A stretch of 64,000 bases of DNA from Biscogniauxia marginata (taxonomy: Eukaryota; Ascomycota; Sordariomycetes; Xylariales; Xylariaceae), in assembly GCA_022695795.1 (NCBI GenBank), contig MU404195.1:22056-86055 (forward strand). Reading direction: 5' to 3'. A program made the translations under genes and the position numbers. The notes under the pieces were generated by a model. The model made no database searches. It saw only the letters and a list, made by a program, of their open reading frames with translations, and was not told the DNA's origin. Shown here one piece after another: positions 1 through 11,177 of this stretch. Position 1 is the first letter of the stretch. Each line of letters starts with the position of its first letter.

Positions 1-1060
1 GCGTACAGCTTTGTAAATACGCCGTGACGCTAGGAGTAGGAATAGAACTGTTGAGTTAACATTGTTGAACTCTCAGTTGGATAACCGTCTAATTCACATA
101 GACTAGTCGCCAACTATGATGATAGTGTGTCTTGATCGGAGGTATTCAGATCACAGCTTGCCGGCTGTTCAAGGATGATATGGCTAGTATAAGTTCTGAA
201 GTCGGACCCGAAAAGTGCCTAGGACTACGTCCGTATAAACCCCACTAGCCTACATGTAGATTGCATTGGCGATGAGACGTTGGTGTTGTGATGTAACTCG
301 AGGGATTATGTATGCTGTGCCGCGAAGGGGCGTCTTTGTCATAGTCGATCCTCTGGGATATGTTTGTGACTAGCTCAAATAGGCTGAAATGAAGCAATGA
401 GTGGGAAGATAAGCGACGCTATCGACTGCTTAAGAATGTACCGTGCATAGCTGATCCAATAGCAAGCATACTACGCTGCAAGTCATGAAATAAACGTCTC
501 TGCAAGTTCTGGTTAGAATCCTCAATGATGCTTAGAGATTTGTGATGAAATGGAAGCGACGCGAGACCTAAATCTACCCTTAGTCAATACTTAAATATCA
601 AATTGTGTAATGAGTATACTCCTCTCATGTCAGCCTATAGAAACCGTTTGAAATATATGGGAAGAATAGGGGTGGGACAGTTTGGGGTCCGTCCGTTGCA
701 CTCCTATTCGTTGGCCAGCCGCCTTCTTACATGGCTAGTTGAAGTATTTATAGTCACACCAGGGGTCCCGCTGAAGATCATGGCTATATACCGTGGGTAC
801 CGTAGCGACAAACCATTTCCAAGTATAGCAGGTTGTGTCTAATGCTGACTTCGGACACTCATGCCACGCTGCGAGACCCAGTATATCCGTGGCCGGCCTC
901 TATTAATCGGCACGTCATCAATCCCGCTGTAGGAATGAAAGAACTTTTATTATGAAAGCACACACACACCTGTGCTTCCTTTTCTTCTTAATAGCTTCCC
1001 GTACACACCGAGTCCGCAAGCCGTCGTAATCATTGTCGGGCTCGAACGCACTCTTCCAAC
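1..1060. other. gene-poor left flank
   Basis: I see no convincing gene. An open stretch at 603-842 on the plus strand (79 codons) has no recognisable motif and is probably chance. The last 60-70 bases before the rhodopsin-domain gene should contain its promoter and leader. Confidence 0.5.
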
Positions 1061-2307
1061 ATGCCTGCGGCCAGCCCACCAGCACCGGAGCTACATCCGG
1101 ATGAGGTCAGCGACAGTTCGGTCACCTTCCTCGGAATTGTAGCCATGATGGTTTTCCTATCGACGGTATCGGTCGTTCTCCGCTTCGTTTCTCGAAAACT
1201 AGCCTTGCGCTTTTGGTGGGACGATTGGATAATACTGGCTGCCTTGGTATTCTCCTGGGGGGCAGCTGTGTGCTGCGTGCTCATTGCGACTGTCGGTGCT
1301 GCGGGCTATCACATAACGACCTATCCCCTGTGGCAGGTACAGGTATTCCTCGAGGTAAGTCTCTTATCCCTATACACATTTGACCATTTCTTTTTGAAGA
1401 TAGCCGGTAGCTAACACCAAGTCCCTTTCTTAAGATTGACCTCGGCCTCAACATTTTGTATAACGCCAGCGTCACGTCTTCGAAAATCTCGATTCTGTTA
1501 TTCTACCGTAGGATGTTCCCGATACAGTCTCGTCTTTTTTTCTGGATGCGTGTTATGGGCGGTATCGTCATCGCTTACTTTCTGGCTGCTGTCCTCGGCC
1601 TCATATTTTCTTACAACCCGATCGAAGCCCAGTGGAAGTTTTGGCTGCCTCATACAAGCATCAACATCGTCGCGTTCTGGCTTACTATGGGTGTCTTAAA
1701 TGCCTTAATTGACGTAGCCATTTTGACGATTCCCCAGTCCAGAGTATGGAAGCTCCAAATGGATACCAAGCGCAAAATTTTAGTCTCTTTAGTCTTTATG
1801 GTCGGAACCTTGTAAGTGCACCACTATGTCCAGCCTTGATGAGACTAACCCGCTGTTCAGTGTCTGTGTCACGAGTATTGTGCGAATTGTATTTTTATAC
1901 AATATTGATTTGAACGATGTTACTTGTAGGCCCTGCTCTCTGTCTCAACCAAGTGTCAAACGACGAACATTCACTCATTGTCTTTAGGGAGTCTCACGCC
2001 GTCGGGGATCTGGACGATAATCGAAATGAATTCGTCTATTATCTGTGCCTGCCTCCCCGTTCTACCAAGTCTGTTTAAGCACAGACGAATAGAATCTAGT
2101 AGAAGGACTATGAGCCCAGAGTCTAGGATCAGTCACACTCGATCCCTTTTAAAACCTAGAGGCAATGGTTCCTCAGAACTTGAATTACGGCCAGAGCTAG
2201 GACACCTAGGACACCATACTAGTATAGAGGCTATGTACGATCATGGAGGACAAGAAGTAGATGGTTTTGGTCCAGTTCGCGTCCGAAAGGACTTCATGGT
2301 TGTTTAG
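1061..2307 (+). CDS. rhodopsin-domain (Pth11-like) integral membrane protein
   Basis: Four exons (1061-1354, 1435-1811, 1861-1925, 1988-2307) join in phase to a 351-residue protein. Introns are 80, 49 and 62 nt with GTAAGT or GTAGGC donors and AG acceptors. It has about seven hydrophobic segments, the first at residues 22-40, followed by the WWDDW motif (52-56) typical of the fungal rhodopsin domain (Fung_rhodopsin). A later TSIVRIVFLY-like helix and the DVTW...GIWTIIE block are also family hallmarks. The C-terminal 90 residues are hydrophilic and presumably cytosolic. Relatives are Pth11-type receptors or SAT-cluster membrane proteins; many sit in or beside secondary-metabolite loci. There is no CFEM domain at the N-terminus. 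Ligand and function cannot be inferred. Confidence 0.85.
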
Positions 2308-3548
2308 GTTTCGAGGTTATAGAACAATTCCACGAGAGCGAACTCTGATGTATTACTTAGTATCCCCCGAAATTATACCTATAATTCGCATCAATACCCC
2401 AAGCTATCAATTATCGCACGCGTCCGCATGTGAGGGGTAACTTCGATTTTCTTGACAGTTGACGCCCAAGTTAACAGCGGAGAACCATCGGTAGATCAAC
2501 TCCTCCACCTGTTTCTATACTGAAAAACATGGTTGGTGAGCAACATATGCTGCTATAGTACGTTGAAGCAGTATCGCCAGCCCCTCTGCGGGCATATTGC
2601 AAGTTCTCCCCCATAATTAACGGGTGATAGTTTCTTGGCTCAAGAGCATTGCCCCATTGCAGCGCTCTTTTAATAAGTTGACGAAGCTAGATCGGCTTTC
2701 CCATCTCGTAAGCTACGACTGTGTGGTTAATCTGCACGTGTGCGGCGGCTGAACCAACGGAACGTCACCAACAATCCTACAATGGGCGAATCTCAGCTCA
2801 CTACGGTGCTCCATACGCCATTAAATAGGGCCGGAATGGTGGAGTGGGACTTCTCCATAGCAAACGATTCGGTCGCGTCACACGACGATGTCCGGCGGTA
2901 TTGTAACATTGGGGCTGCTCGGACATTTAACACTCTGTAACAATATTGCTCACAAATCCTTCTGCAGCGCTCATTCTAGGCCAAGCCTACAGCCGGCGGC
3001 TATCGAATTATTCTCAGGTATATTCCTTCATATGCGCTTTCCAAAACAGAAGTTTCAAGAGGTTGGTAGATCACCGAAAGGGAAGGCCAGCTGAGCATAA
3101 GGGTTTAGATCATCGGAATCTAACTTGATAGTGTCCACTTCCCATGACACATTCTTACCAAAGGAAAGGCGCGATCTAGGGATTGTTGATCTAGGGATTA
3201 TTGCATACGTGTGTGATTCCCACGCCGCCATCCTGCAGAATGTGTATGACTGCCTCGACTTGCCTGGCCTCGGACTTGGCAGGCACACACGAAGCCTTGC
3301 CGCGTTAGTGATTCGGGTGTAAGCGACTCGATTTCCGTCGTCATGATTAACATTTTGTTACTGGAACTGCCAGGACGCTCTCCACCCGATGTATGGTAAA
3401 CCAGTCAGCTAACTTGCCGTCAGAAAGATACAGCCTTGATAGTCCATTTCCCCCTTTTCTATCACATTTCCCTAGCCCAAACTCCGGCTTCGTAGACCAA
3501 AGTCTTTCTAATCGCACAACATCGCTAGCACGGCCTTCTATCGCAAGA
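2308..3548. other. intergenic, no gene seen
   Basis: Short open stretches on both strands (for example 2740-2940 and 3125-3322 plus) overlap each other and carry no family motif. The final part is the upstream region of the alpha/beta hydrolase, whose reading frame stays open back to 3393. Confidence 0.45.
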
Positions 3549-4319
3549 ATGGCGTCCACGAAACCTACGCTCCTCTTTGTTCACGGTGCCTGGCATATAC
3601 CTTCTACTTACTCGAAGTTTACGAATGCTCTCAAAGCTCTGGGTTATGAGGTTCACACGCCACGCCTTCCGTCTATGAACGGAAGCCGGCCGCCTAATGC
3701 GGACCTGTACACGGACACGGACTTCATTCGCTCATATGCGGAGAGTTTGATTGACGCGGGCCGTGCCGTCATTGCCATCATGCATTCATACGGAGGCCAT
3801 GTCGGCACCGGTGCGTTTCACGGATTAGGTTTAAAAAGCCGGTCCGAGAAAGGTCTACCTGGTGGCATCTCCCAGCTTATCTACCTAGCGGCATTCGCTC
3901 AACCAGAGGGACTCACGGTTGTCGACCTAGTCAAGCAGTTCGACCGCGAACATTTGATACCGTTAGCGCATGACTCGGCAGAAGATGGAACTTGCGTTCA
4001 GCGGCAGCCGAAGCTGGCTATGATCGGCGAAGGTGCTGACGATGCCGAGGTCGAGGAGTACCTAGCGACGCTGGTGCGCTGGAATGAGAGGACGATGTAC
4101 CAACCCGTAAAGCAGTGCGCGTGGAAGGAAATTCCAGTGGTCTACATCCACTGCACAAAAGATATGACTGTACCCTATGACTCTCAGCAGTCCATGGTAA
4201 AAGTAATGGAAGAGCAAGGCGCGAATGTCAAGACAGTCGTGCTGGAAACTGGTCACTGTCCAAACTTGACTATGCTAGAGGACACGATCAGTGCTATCAA
4301 GAATAACATAGCAGCTTGA
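3549..4319 (+). CDS. alpha/beta hydrolase (AB hydrolase-1 type)
   Basis: Intronless, 256 residues from the ATG at 3549. The frame is open upstream to 3393, but that extra 52-residue segment is Ser/Pro-rich and the hydrolase fold begins right after 3549, so I prefer this start. The oxyanion motif VHGAW is at residues 11-15. The nucleophile elbow is IMHSYGG with Ser80; the residue two before Ser is Met rather than Gly. Asp205 (CTKDMTVP) and His236 (ETGHCP) complete the catalytic triad. The fold matches the small cytosolic hydrolases common in fungal secondary-metabolite loci, acting on esters, lactones or thioesters. It is convergent with the methyltransferase gene downstream. The substrate is unknown; a role in tailoring a nearby terpenoid is inference. 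Confidence 0.88.
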   Translation: MASTKPTLLFVHGAWHIPSTYSKFTNALKALGYEVHTPRLPSMNGSRPPNADLYTDTDFIRSYAESLIDAGRAVIAIMHSYGGHVGTGAFHGLGLKSRSEKGLPGGISQLIYLAAFAQPEGLTVVDLVKQFDREHLIPLAHDSAEDGTCVQRQPKLAMIGEGADDAEVEEYLATLVRWNERTMYQPVKQCAWKEIPVVYIHCTKDMTVPYDSQQSMVKVMEEQGANVKTVVLETGHCPNLTMLEDTISAIKNNIAA

Positions 4320-4712
4320 AGAACCCGGCGATGCTCACTTAGGATGCTTCGGTCACCGCAATAGGAGAGGTTCATGATAATGATAATTGCAACAGGCATA
4401 GATCAACAATCTAGTGGAATACACTTTAGCACAGCTACCAACTTAGTCTAACTCGCCAAGAAATTATCATACATCGCAGCTATTGAGTGATCCTAGTGTC
4501 ACGGTACAGAAAGTTGAAGACCACGTGCAGGATGGTGGTATTAACCCTTCCTTCCTCCACCGCTCGGTCTGTAAGAGCACTATTGGACATACCAAGGCAA
4601 ATTAGGAAAACGACTCTGTGCAACCATGCTAGACAGCAGGACGCATCCTATAATGTTCCCAACCAGAGGATGGTTCGTTACACTGCATCCTTCCCCAAAT
4701 GGAAATTCAAAT

Positions 4713-5742
4713 TCAGATAGCACCAGGTATCTCTTCGCTGGCCGGCTTCCTGCCAATGACAGTCCAACGCGTAGCCGCCCAACAAGATCCCTCGCGCGTC
4801 TCCTTCCCAACCTCGAGCATGAGGTTCTTGAGCCTTTGTAAGGCGTCTTCGTTCTGTATCTTCCGCATGACTAGTTCATTCATCATGATACTACAGTCAT
4901 GGAGCGCGATGGCCAGATGTGGCGGCGCGTCTTTAACGTCCGACTCGACATCCTCCAGGCCCGCCTCCGAAAAGTGCCTCGGTAGGTCGGAAACCCACGT
5001 TGGACGCAATCGAGCATCGTGGCCCTGAAACATATTCACAAGCTTTGTCAGTGCATCATCCTTGTTCTTGGGGTCCGTCTTCTCGATGCGGAACGACGAG
5101 ATGTCGGGGTCACCCCATTGAAGATAGCCGCCGGGTTCTGAGTATACGGTTTTAGTATCAGACGAGAAGAACTAGAAGGGGAAGGGCGCACTCAGCAACC
5201 GAACGAGGTTTTTGAGTACAGGCTGGATGTCGTCATTCTTGAATACGAAACAGAAGTGCCGAATATTGACAATGTCGAATTTGCCGGCTAGGTCGTCAGG
5301 GACGTCCTCCTTGATATCCCAGTGTTGAAGTCTCACGTTGGGGGGAAGCCAAGACGGTGGTGGGGTGGCGTCGAACGATATGTCCAGGCCATCAAGCTGT
5401 ACTGATGATGGTAGTTGGGCTCCGATATCTGTGAGCCAGATACTGTTTAATTGTCAAAATTGAAATTTTGAAGCCCAAAAAGTCTATTTCAAATACTAAC
5501 CCTGTTCCTGTACCGACATCTGCTATCCTTATATTAGGGTTATCGGTAGGGATCTTTGGGTGCGTGAGATATCCAAATAGTTGTCTCCAGAGATAGTGCT
5601 GTAAGTTGATCCTAATTATTTGAAAGTCATATCGTTAACATCGCTGGATCCTACAATATGATAAGAGCAAAATATTTGAGTCAACCAACCGGTTATTATC
5701 AAGGTAATCACGAGTAAAAACGTAGTCAGGGCCCGAAGCCAT
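4713..5742 (-). CDS. SAM-dependent methyltransferase (LaeA-like/Methyltransf_23 type)
   Basis: Four exons on the minus strand (5742-5690, 5611-5501, 5442-5192, 5137-4713) join in phase to 279 residues. Introns are 78, 58 and 54 nt. The start is an ATG followed by the family N-terminus with RDYLDNNRINLQHYLW. Motif I, the SAM-binding ADVGTGTGIW, is at 48-57; an acidic motif LDGLDIS follows at 71-77; the post-motif KPGGYLQW lies at 139-146. These are typical of fungal class I methyltransferases linked to secondary metabolism (O-methyltransferases and LaeA-like proteins). It is head-away from the next gene and convergent with the alpha/beta hydrolase. Only the third exon plus the end would be seen without splicing. 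A direct tailoring role is more likely than global regulation, because no LaeA-type N-terminal extension is seen, but this is inference. Confidence 0.87.
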
Positions 5743-8700
5743 GTTGGAAAAGCTGCTCTCAATCAAAGAGAAAAGAAATAACTACGTCGACGAGATACTT
5801 TACTACTTCCAGGCTTAAAGCGGTGGGTCAAACTTCCCTTCCTTCAAGACTTGAGAGAAGTACGATCATATATACTCTAGTGAGGTGGTTACGGAGCCTC
5901 GGTAACAATGGACTATGCTAACTAGGTAACGTTAGATGGGGATAACACCAAAGCCCCACCCAATTGGACTCGGATGGCTCTGCGAGGACAATGATTCAAT
6001 AAATATACTATTTCGGTTTTTTTATACCTGAAGTTATATATTTATATCTTAAGAACTCGGGTGCTTACCGCTCCTCGCCCCATGAACTATACAGGATGCT
6101 GACCTGATCCCAAAGCCTGGTCTATGTTAAGCTTAAGTCGATACGCCGTTCCTGCAAGCGTGGCTTCACGTTTTCAGCTCCAAACTCCAGTTAGCCTGAT
6201 CGCTGATCGTAAAGCGGGCCAGAGGAAAATGGTGAGCTTGTGAGCGGGCAACCCTGGACGCGTCACCTCCCGGACTTTTCCATGCAACAGAAGAAAAGAC
6301 ATGACATGCGTTTTGGACATTCTTAGCCCTATCAGCCTATGTAGATTTATATTAATTCTTTTCATGCCTGGGCAGGCCAACTATGTCTCGCCATTGTACT
6401 GACGTAATACAAGAGCCAAAGGATGTTAACCCCGGAATACACCCCCGGCTGTGTGCGATAAAAGCCTCTCGCATATTGTAACGCTACGATTAGGCTAGAA
6501 TTTAGTCTCGATCCTGATGCTAGTCGTGATCCAATAGCTCTCTTAGCTTTGGAGACAACCGTACTTATAAGCAATAGACATACCGGGTGTAGTTGTAACT
6601 ATACAACATTGAAATACATCGATACATTTATTCCTACACCTTCATTCAGCATGCAGTCTAAGTGCCGAAACCATTCGATTTGCACAAGGCCGAGTACAGT
6701 TCGTTATCATACTGAAATGCAATGCGCGCCCGCTTGGCGCATAGATGACAGGATTCTTTGTGAAAAACTAACTACCTCTATAGATACTCCACCAAGTATA
6801 CGCAGGTTGATCACATGAAATGTAGTCACACCATAACGACTTTTAGCTAATGGCCCTATAATTACCTGTTCGTAATATATCAAAAATCTAAAACAATTAT
6901 GTTAAAGCGGCCTCTAAGCACAAGCCTGTCAAGTTACCGGATAAAGTACCCTTATATGCCCTGTCTGACATGTGCCGTAGGGCTGCAGATTGAGCTTACC
7001 ATTGAGTGTTATTGGATAGGGATTATGTGCGTTGCCCACAATTACCGTTTCTTGGCGTGTGATTAGTCCCCCCCCTTCCCAATATTTCACGACAAATCGG
7101 AAACTATATCACGTTCTACGTAGTAAGCATAAGCACTTGGTATACATGTTTGGAAGTGCCGATATGCTCGGCCTCTTGACAGTGCCATTCCCGATGACCT
7201 TAGAGTTGGAGATAAGTCTTCTATAATAGGTACCTTCTTGTTTGGCACGAGTATTTGTTAGTGTCACCGCTTTGATACTCTCGGGGAAGCAGCTGCGCCG
7301 AATTTTACATATAAGCTGCCAACTGAAAGGCTAGCCACAGGCTCAGGAGACTTCTAGAACCCTTGGGGAAATGGCATTCCCTCCAGGAAGAGTTGTAAGA
7401 GTTTGCAAAAGGCATCAGAGAGTAACTTATTTAACTTCTTAAGAGGGCATTGCTGCGTCGAGGCGTCATCATACTAAAAACCCGCTTACTACCAGCCTGC
7501 TGGGTCATCATGACTTGATTCATTGGCTATATATTGGTCGTTGATCTACATAAGAAAAGTACCTTGCGCAAGTGTTTCGACATGGTGAGAGTGGGCACTG
7601 GCTGAATCCACTTTTGCTACGGATGTATAGTACCGTTGATTATGAGTAGACAGAGTGTTTACTAGAAGGGTAGCATAATATGAGTACAGAGGGATTCAAC
7701 TAACTTGGGGATTAGTCGATGGTCGTGAATCAAGAACCCCTTCTGGTCATTATTAGCCCATAAGGTACACTCGTTAGCAGAGATATCTGGCATGATGCTA
7801 GCAATCATTGATATTATCCTACTGTCACGGCAATGACTAGCCAACCACACTAACCACCCCTCTCCCAAAAGGGTAACAGAATATCAAGTTCCCCAACTTG
7901 ATATCTAGGTTGGACTATATGCCATGTGACCCAGCCGTCACACCTACTGCACTCTTGGAGATAATTTCTTATCCAACCCTAATTTCTGTTTGCTACTTCG
8001 TAGCCCCTCCCCTTGGTTCTGCAGAGTAGCTTTACAGCCTACATTTTGGTTTAGGATCTTTACAACGTGGTATTGGTTTTTTTTGTTAAAGTATGTGTGG
8101 CAAAAGCGAACGCTTCTACCCTTATAGTAATTAGCCCTTATATAGTCCGCGATAGTATGACTTTCATTATGCATCATAATGATTGGGTATTGAAGTGTCT
8201 AGGGAAACGGCATGTGCGTCTAAACCTTCTCCCATTGACTCAGCTTCGATATTTCTAAGAGGAAAAATAGTACAACAACCTTAGTTGTGTTACCGGAACC
8301 CATAATAGATATATATCATCTAGCTGGTCTCGCTAAGTTTGCATATTTTTTAGGAATTATTGACCTTCAATTCTACATAGAAATTCTACCAGCCATATAT
8401 CTAATTATATTGCCTCGCATTTGAAGTATAAAGATGCCATTTCGAATTCGGTTAGGCTAGGAGTATATGTTGTGCGTGATTTTAAATCAACTTCGGCACC
8501 TTACTACTTTCTCCCTGTTCCCACCCACTGAAAGCATATAACCAGTTCAAGTAGTTGTATTTAGGCATATCTTGAACATAGCTCTTATTTTACACTTGGA
8601 ATCCTTCGACTGCAAGTTCAGGTCCTATAAGTGGCAGTGATAGTGTCAACCCCCTATCATCTGCAGGCAGCTAGAGCTAGTCAGGAACACGGCCCGTTCT

Positions 8701-10032
8701 AGATACTCATAATGAGACCTAACGAGCGCCTACATATCCTACAGGTGTTCAGCACGAGATAAGACATACCTGCCTGAACCGGAACTTATAATCAAAGGAT
8801 TTTTGTATATTCCTTCACCCCGCTCAGTAGTCAGTTGAGATTTACTACTGTCCTTGATGGCTATGATAGATAGCCATGGCGATCCTGACCTTTTTGTAGG
8901 ATTTCCTGCAAGAAATAAATGAAATATTAGTCCTTGTGTAGAGGTAAGGCATATTCCAAAATTCTACTGTGACACTGATTATGCTTGTTGCAAAGTCTTG
9001 TGCAGACCTGTTCAGAGGAGTCCAGAGCGGCAGAAACGGAAGATTAAAGCTTAATATGTTGAGATGAGACGAAGATATTAGGATATGATCAAGTGTATTA
9101 GTTCAAGGTAAGTCTAGGTAGGTGGGCGAAACTCATATATATATATACGGGAGACCAGGGGTCGTATAGCCCCGTATTTCAATATAACAGAGCAGGTGGC
9201 TCAACAGAAGTGAATATCTACGGTTCCAGCGTGGCTTTAATTTATTGATTTGGTACAGTTAACTATTATTGTGATATAGTGCTTCCGTATGTAGAACAAG
9301 ATGAGTATTCGTAAAATGTATTTGTCAAGGGCTCATCATTGCTAGGTGACTTTCGTAGTTGTGTCTTCCAGAGACCTAGATGTTGTAGACCAAATATCCG
9401 CTGAGATTAGTGACTAAGTGCGTGCATGGAAGGTGATAGAGGTCTATATGTGGCTGCTGGCCGGACTGAGAAGTCAGATATTACGACTTAGATTATGCCA
9501 TGGAGAGCATGATATACGGAAATGCACCGATCACAAATGGTATCGTGAAAGCTTGTACGCGCAAAGAGCCTGAGAAGTGCCCAAGTTTGGGTGAGTTACA
9601 CAATATGGTTAACAAAATTGAAGTTACTTATTCAGGACACATGGATGATTAATCACATGCCCACTTGCAGATATATGAAGCCTTAGAACACTGCGAAGAT
9701 TATAACATAACGACCAATATATTTAGGATAGTCTGGAATTGATTTGCAACTGATTTGCGTTAAATGGGTTTTAATAAGAAAGGAAGAGTTATGAACTTGT
9801 TGTGTCAAAAGTGGCAACCAACTAGTAGTAAGTAACAGGACAGCCACTGCAAGCCCTCGCAAAAGCAGAACCTATATCATGCCCAACATTTCTCGTTACG
9901 CATACCTACTCAACCTTAGCTCTGCTGAGATTATATAAGACTTGGAAAGAGCAACTCCGACCATAAAAGGTAGTACCTGGCTAGCGGAACCTATCAATGC
10001 ATCTAGCTTTTACTATAGTATGCCCGAGTCTC
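5743..10032. other. 4.3-kb gene desert
   Basis: No intact gene is seen. Open stretches are all under 90 codons, overlapping on opposite strands, and without motifs. Base composition is moderately AT-rich with many stops in every frame, consistent with old decayed DNA, though I could not align it to anything. The first 200 bases contain the methyltransferase promoter. A short TA run lies near 9136-9146. Confidence 0.45.
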
Positions 10033-11177
10033 TTAACCCCGAACTCCCTTCGTTTTTAGCTTTTCCCACAACTGTTCCTCAACCACCGAGATGTTCTTGC
10101 CGCTGAAATCACCATTGATATCGATGGGCGGCATCAGACTGATATATGGTACAGAACGCACCCTGACATCCGACTTCTCCTTGGTTCCGAACTGCATACC
10201 TTCTACAACCTCCCCATTCCCGTACTTAGACTCTGTTACAATGCGCATCATTATTTCGGCACACTCGGCCGAAGTCATATTCATGTCGCCTTCCCGAACC
10301 TTTCCTGCGCAGTAGTCCTTCAGAACAGCAGGTGTGAAGGTTGTAGCTGGACACATGCAGTTAACCCGAATGTTGAGACGGGCCTTCATCTGCGAGAGGC
10401 TCTGGGTGAAGCTCGTGAGTGCACCCTTAGTAGAGTTGTATAGAGGTGTGCCAATGGTGGATAGGTAGGCGCTCATAGAGCCAACCAAGAGTAGGTTACC
10501 CGCAATCTTGTTCTGCAGCCAGTAGTCGATGGCAATTTGGGCAAACCGTATCGGGCCCATGGCGTTGATAGCAAAAATCTTATAGACACCAGGTGCACCA
10601 TTAGGGTCATCCTTTGAAAGAGGCGAGATACCTGGGGGGTTCCAGAAAGCCGACTCTGGAGGCTCCCTACTCACGTTAAGTTAGCGACTATTTCCGGCAG
10701 CTATTTTAGGTTCTTGTTTGTGGTAAATGTAACACTTCTGGAGTCAGGCTTAGAGACTCCTGGAAGCGTACAATCATTTTGGTAACGGTAAGCCAAGAGA
10801 CTGACCACACTCCCGCACCTGGGCACAACAAGTCAACTCTGCCGAAGGTCTTCAAGGCGAATTCCCATGTTGCCGAGATCTGAGACCAATCTGACTGGTC
10901 CATCTTGTGGAAAACGGCAGAAGGTGCTCCATCTTTGGGCGGATGTGGAAACCTGGCAAGGGTTGCCTCGGCTTCAGGACGCAGCGCGACATCTGCAAAG
11001 ATCACAGAGCACCCTGCGCCGAGGAGTTGTTCGGCGAAGGCATGATTGATACCTATACAAATGCTGAATGTTAGACTCCGAGTTCGACAAGTGACCATCC
11101 AACGCGAAATAAGAGCACGTACCGCTACCGGCACCGGTGGCGATGGCAAATTTCCCTTTGACCTCCCAGGAAGACAT
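10033..11177 (-). CDS. short-chain dehydrogenase/reductase (15-PGDH-like classical SDR)
   Basis: Three exons on the minus strand (11177-11123, 11052-10806, 10666-10033) give 311 residues with phase-matched introns of 70 and 139 nt. The Rossmann cofactor motif TGAGSGI is at residues 14-20, then an acidic residue at the end of beta-2 (FADV), suggesting NAD(H). The catalytic set is Asn135, Ser164, Tyr177 and Lys181 (YNSTK). The GAGVWEPP junction recreated by splicing the second intron is typical of 15-hydroxyprostaglandin dehydrogenase-like fungal SDRs. It probably oxidises a secondary alcohol or reduces a ketone on a small molecule. It sits alone in a desert, facing the same way as the UbiA gene. 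Unspliced, the middle exon shows stops, which could mislead automated callers. Confidence 0.88.

Noticed and set aside
603..842. 79-codon plus-strand frame
   Set aside because: No motif, no splice context, composition typical of chance frames.
3393..3548. N-terminal extension of the alpha/beta hydrolase
   Set aside because: Ser/Pro-rich leader without a targeting signature; the hydrolase fold starts immediately after the ATG at 3549.
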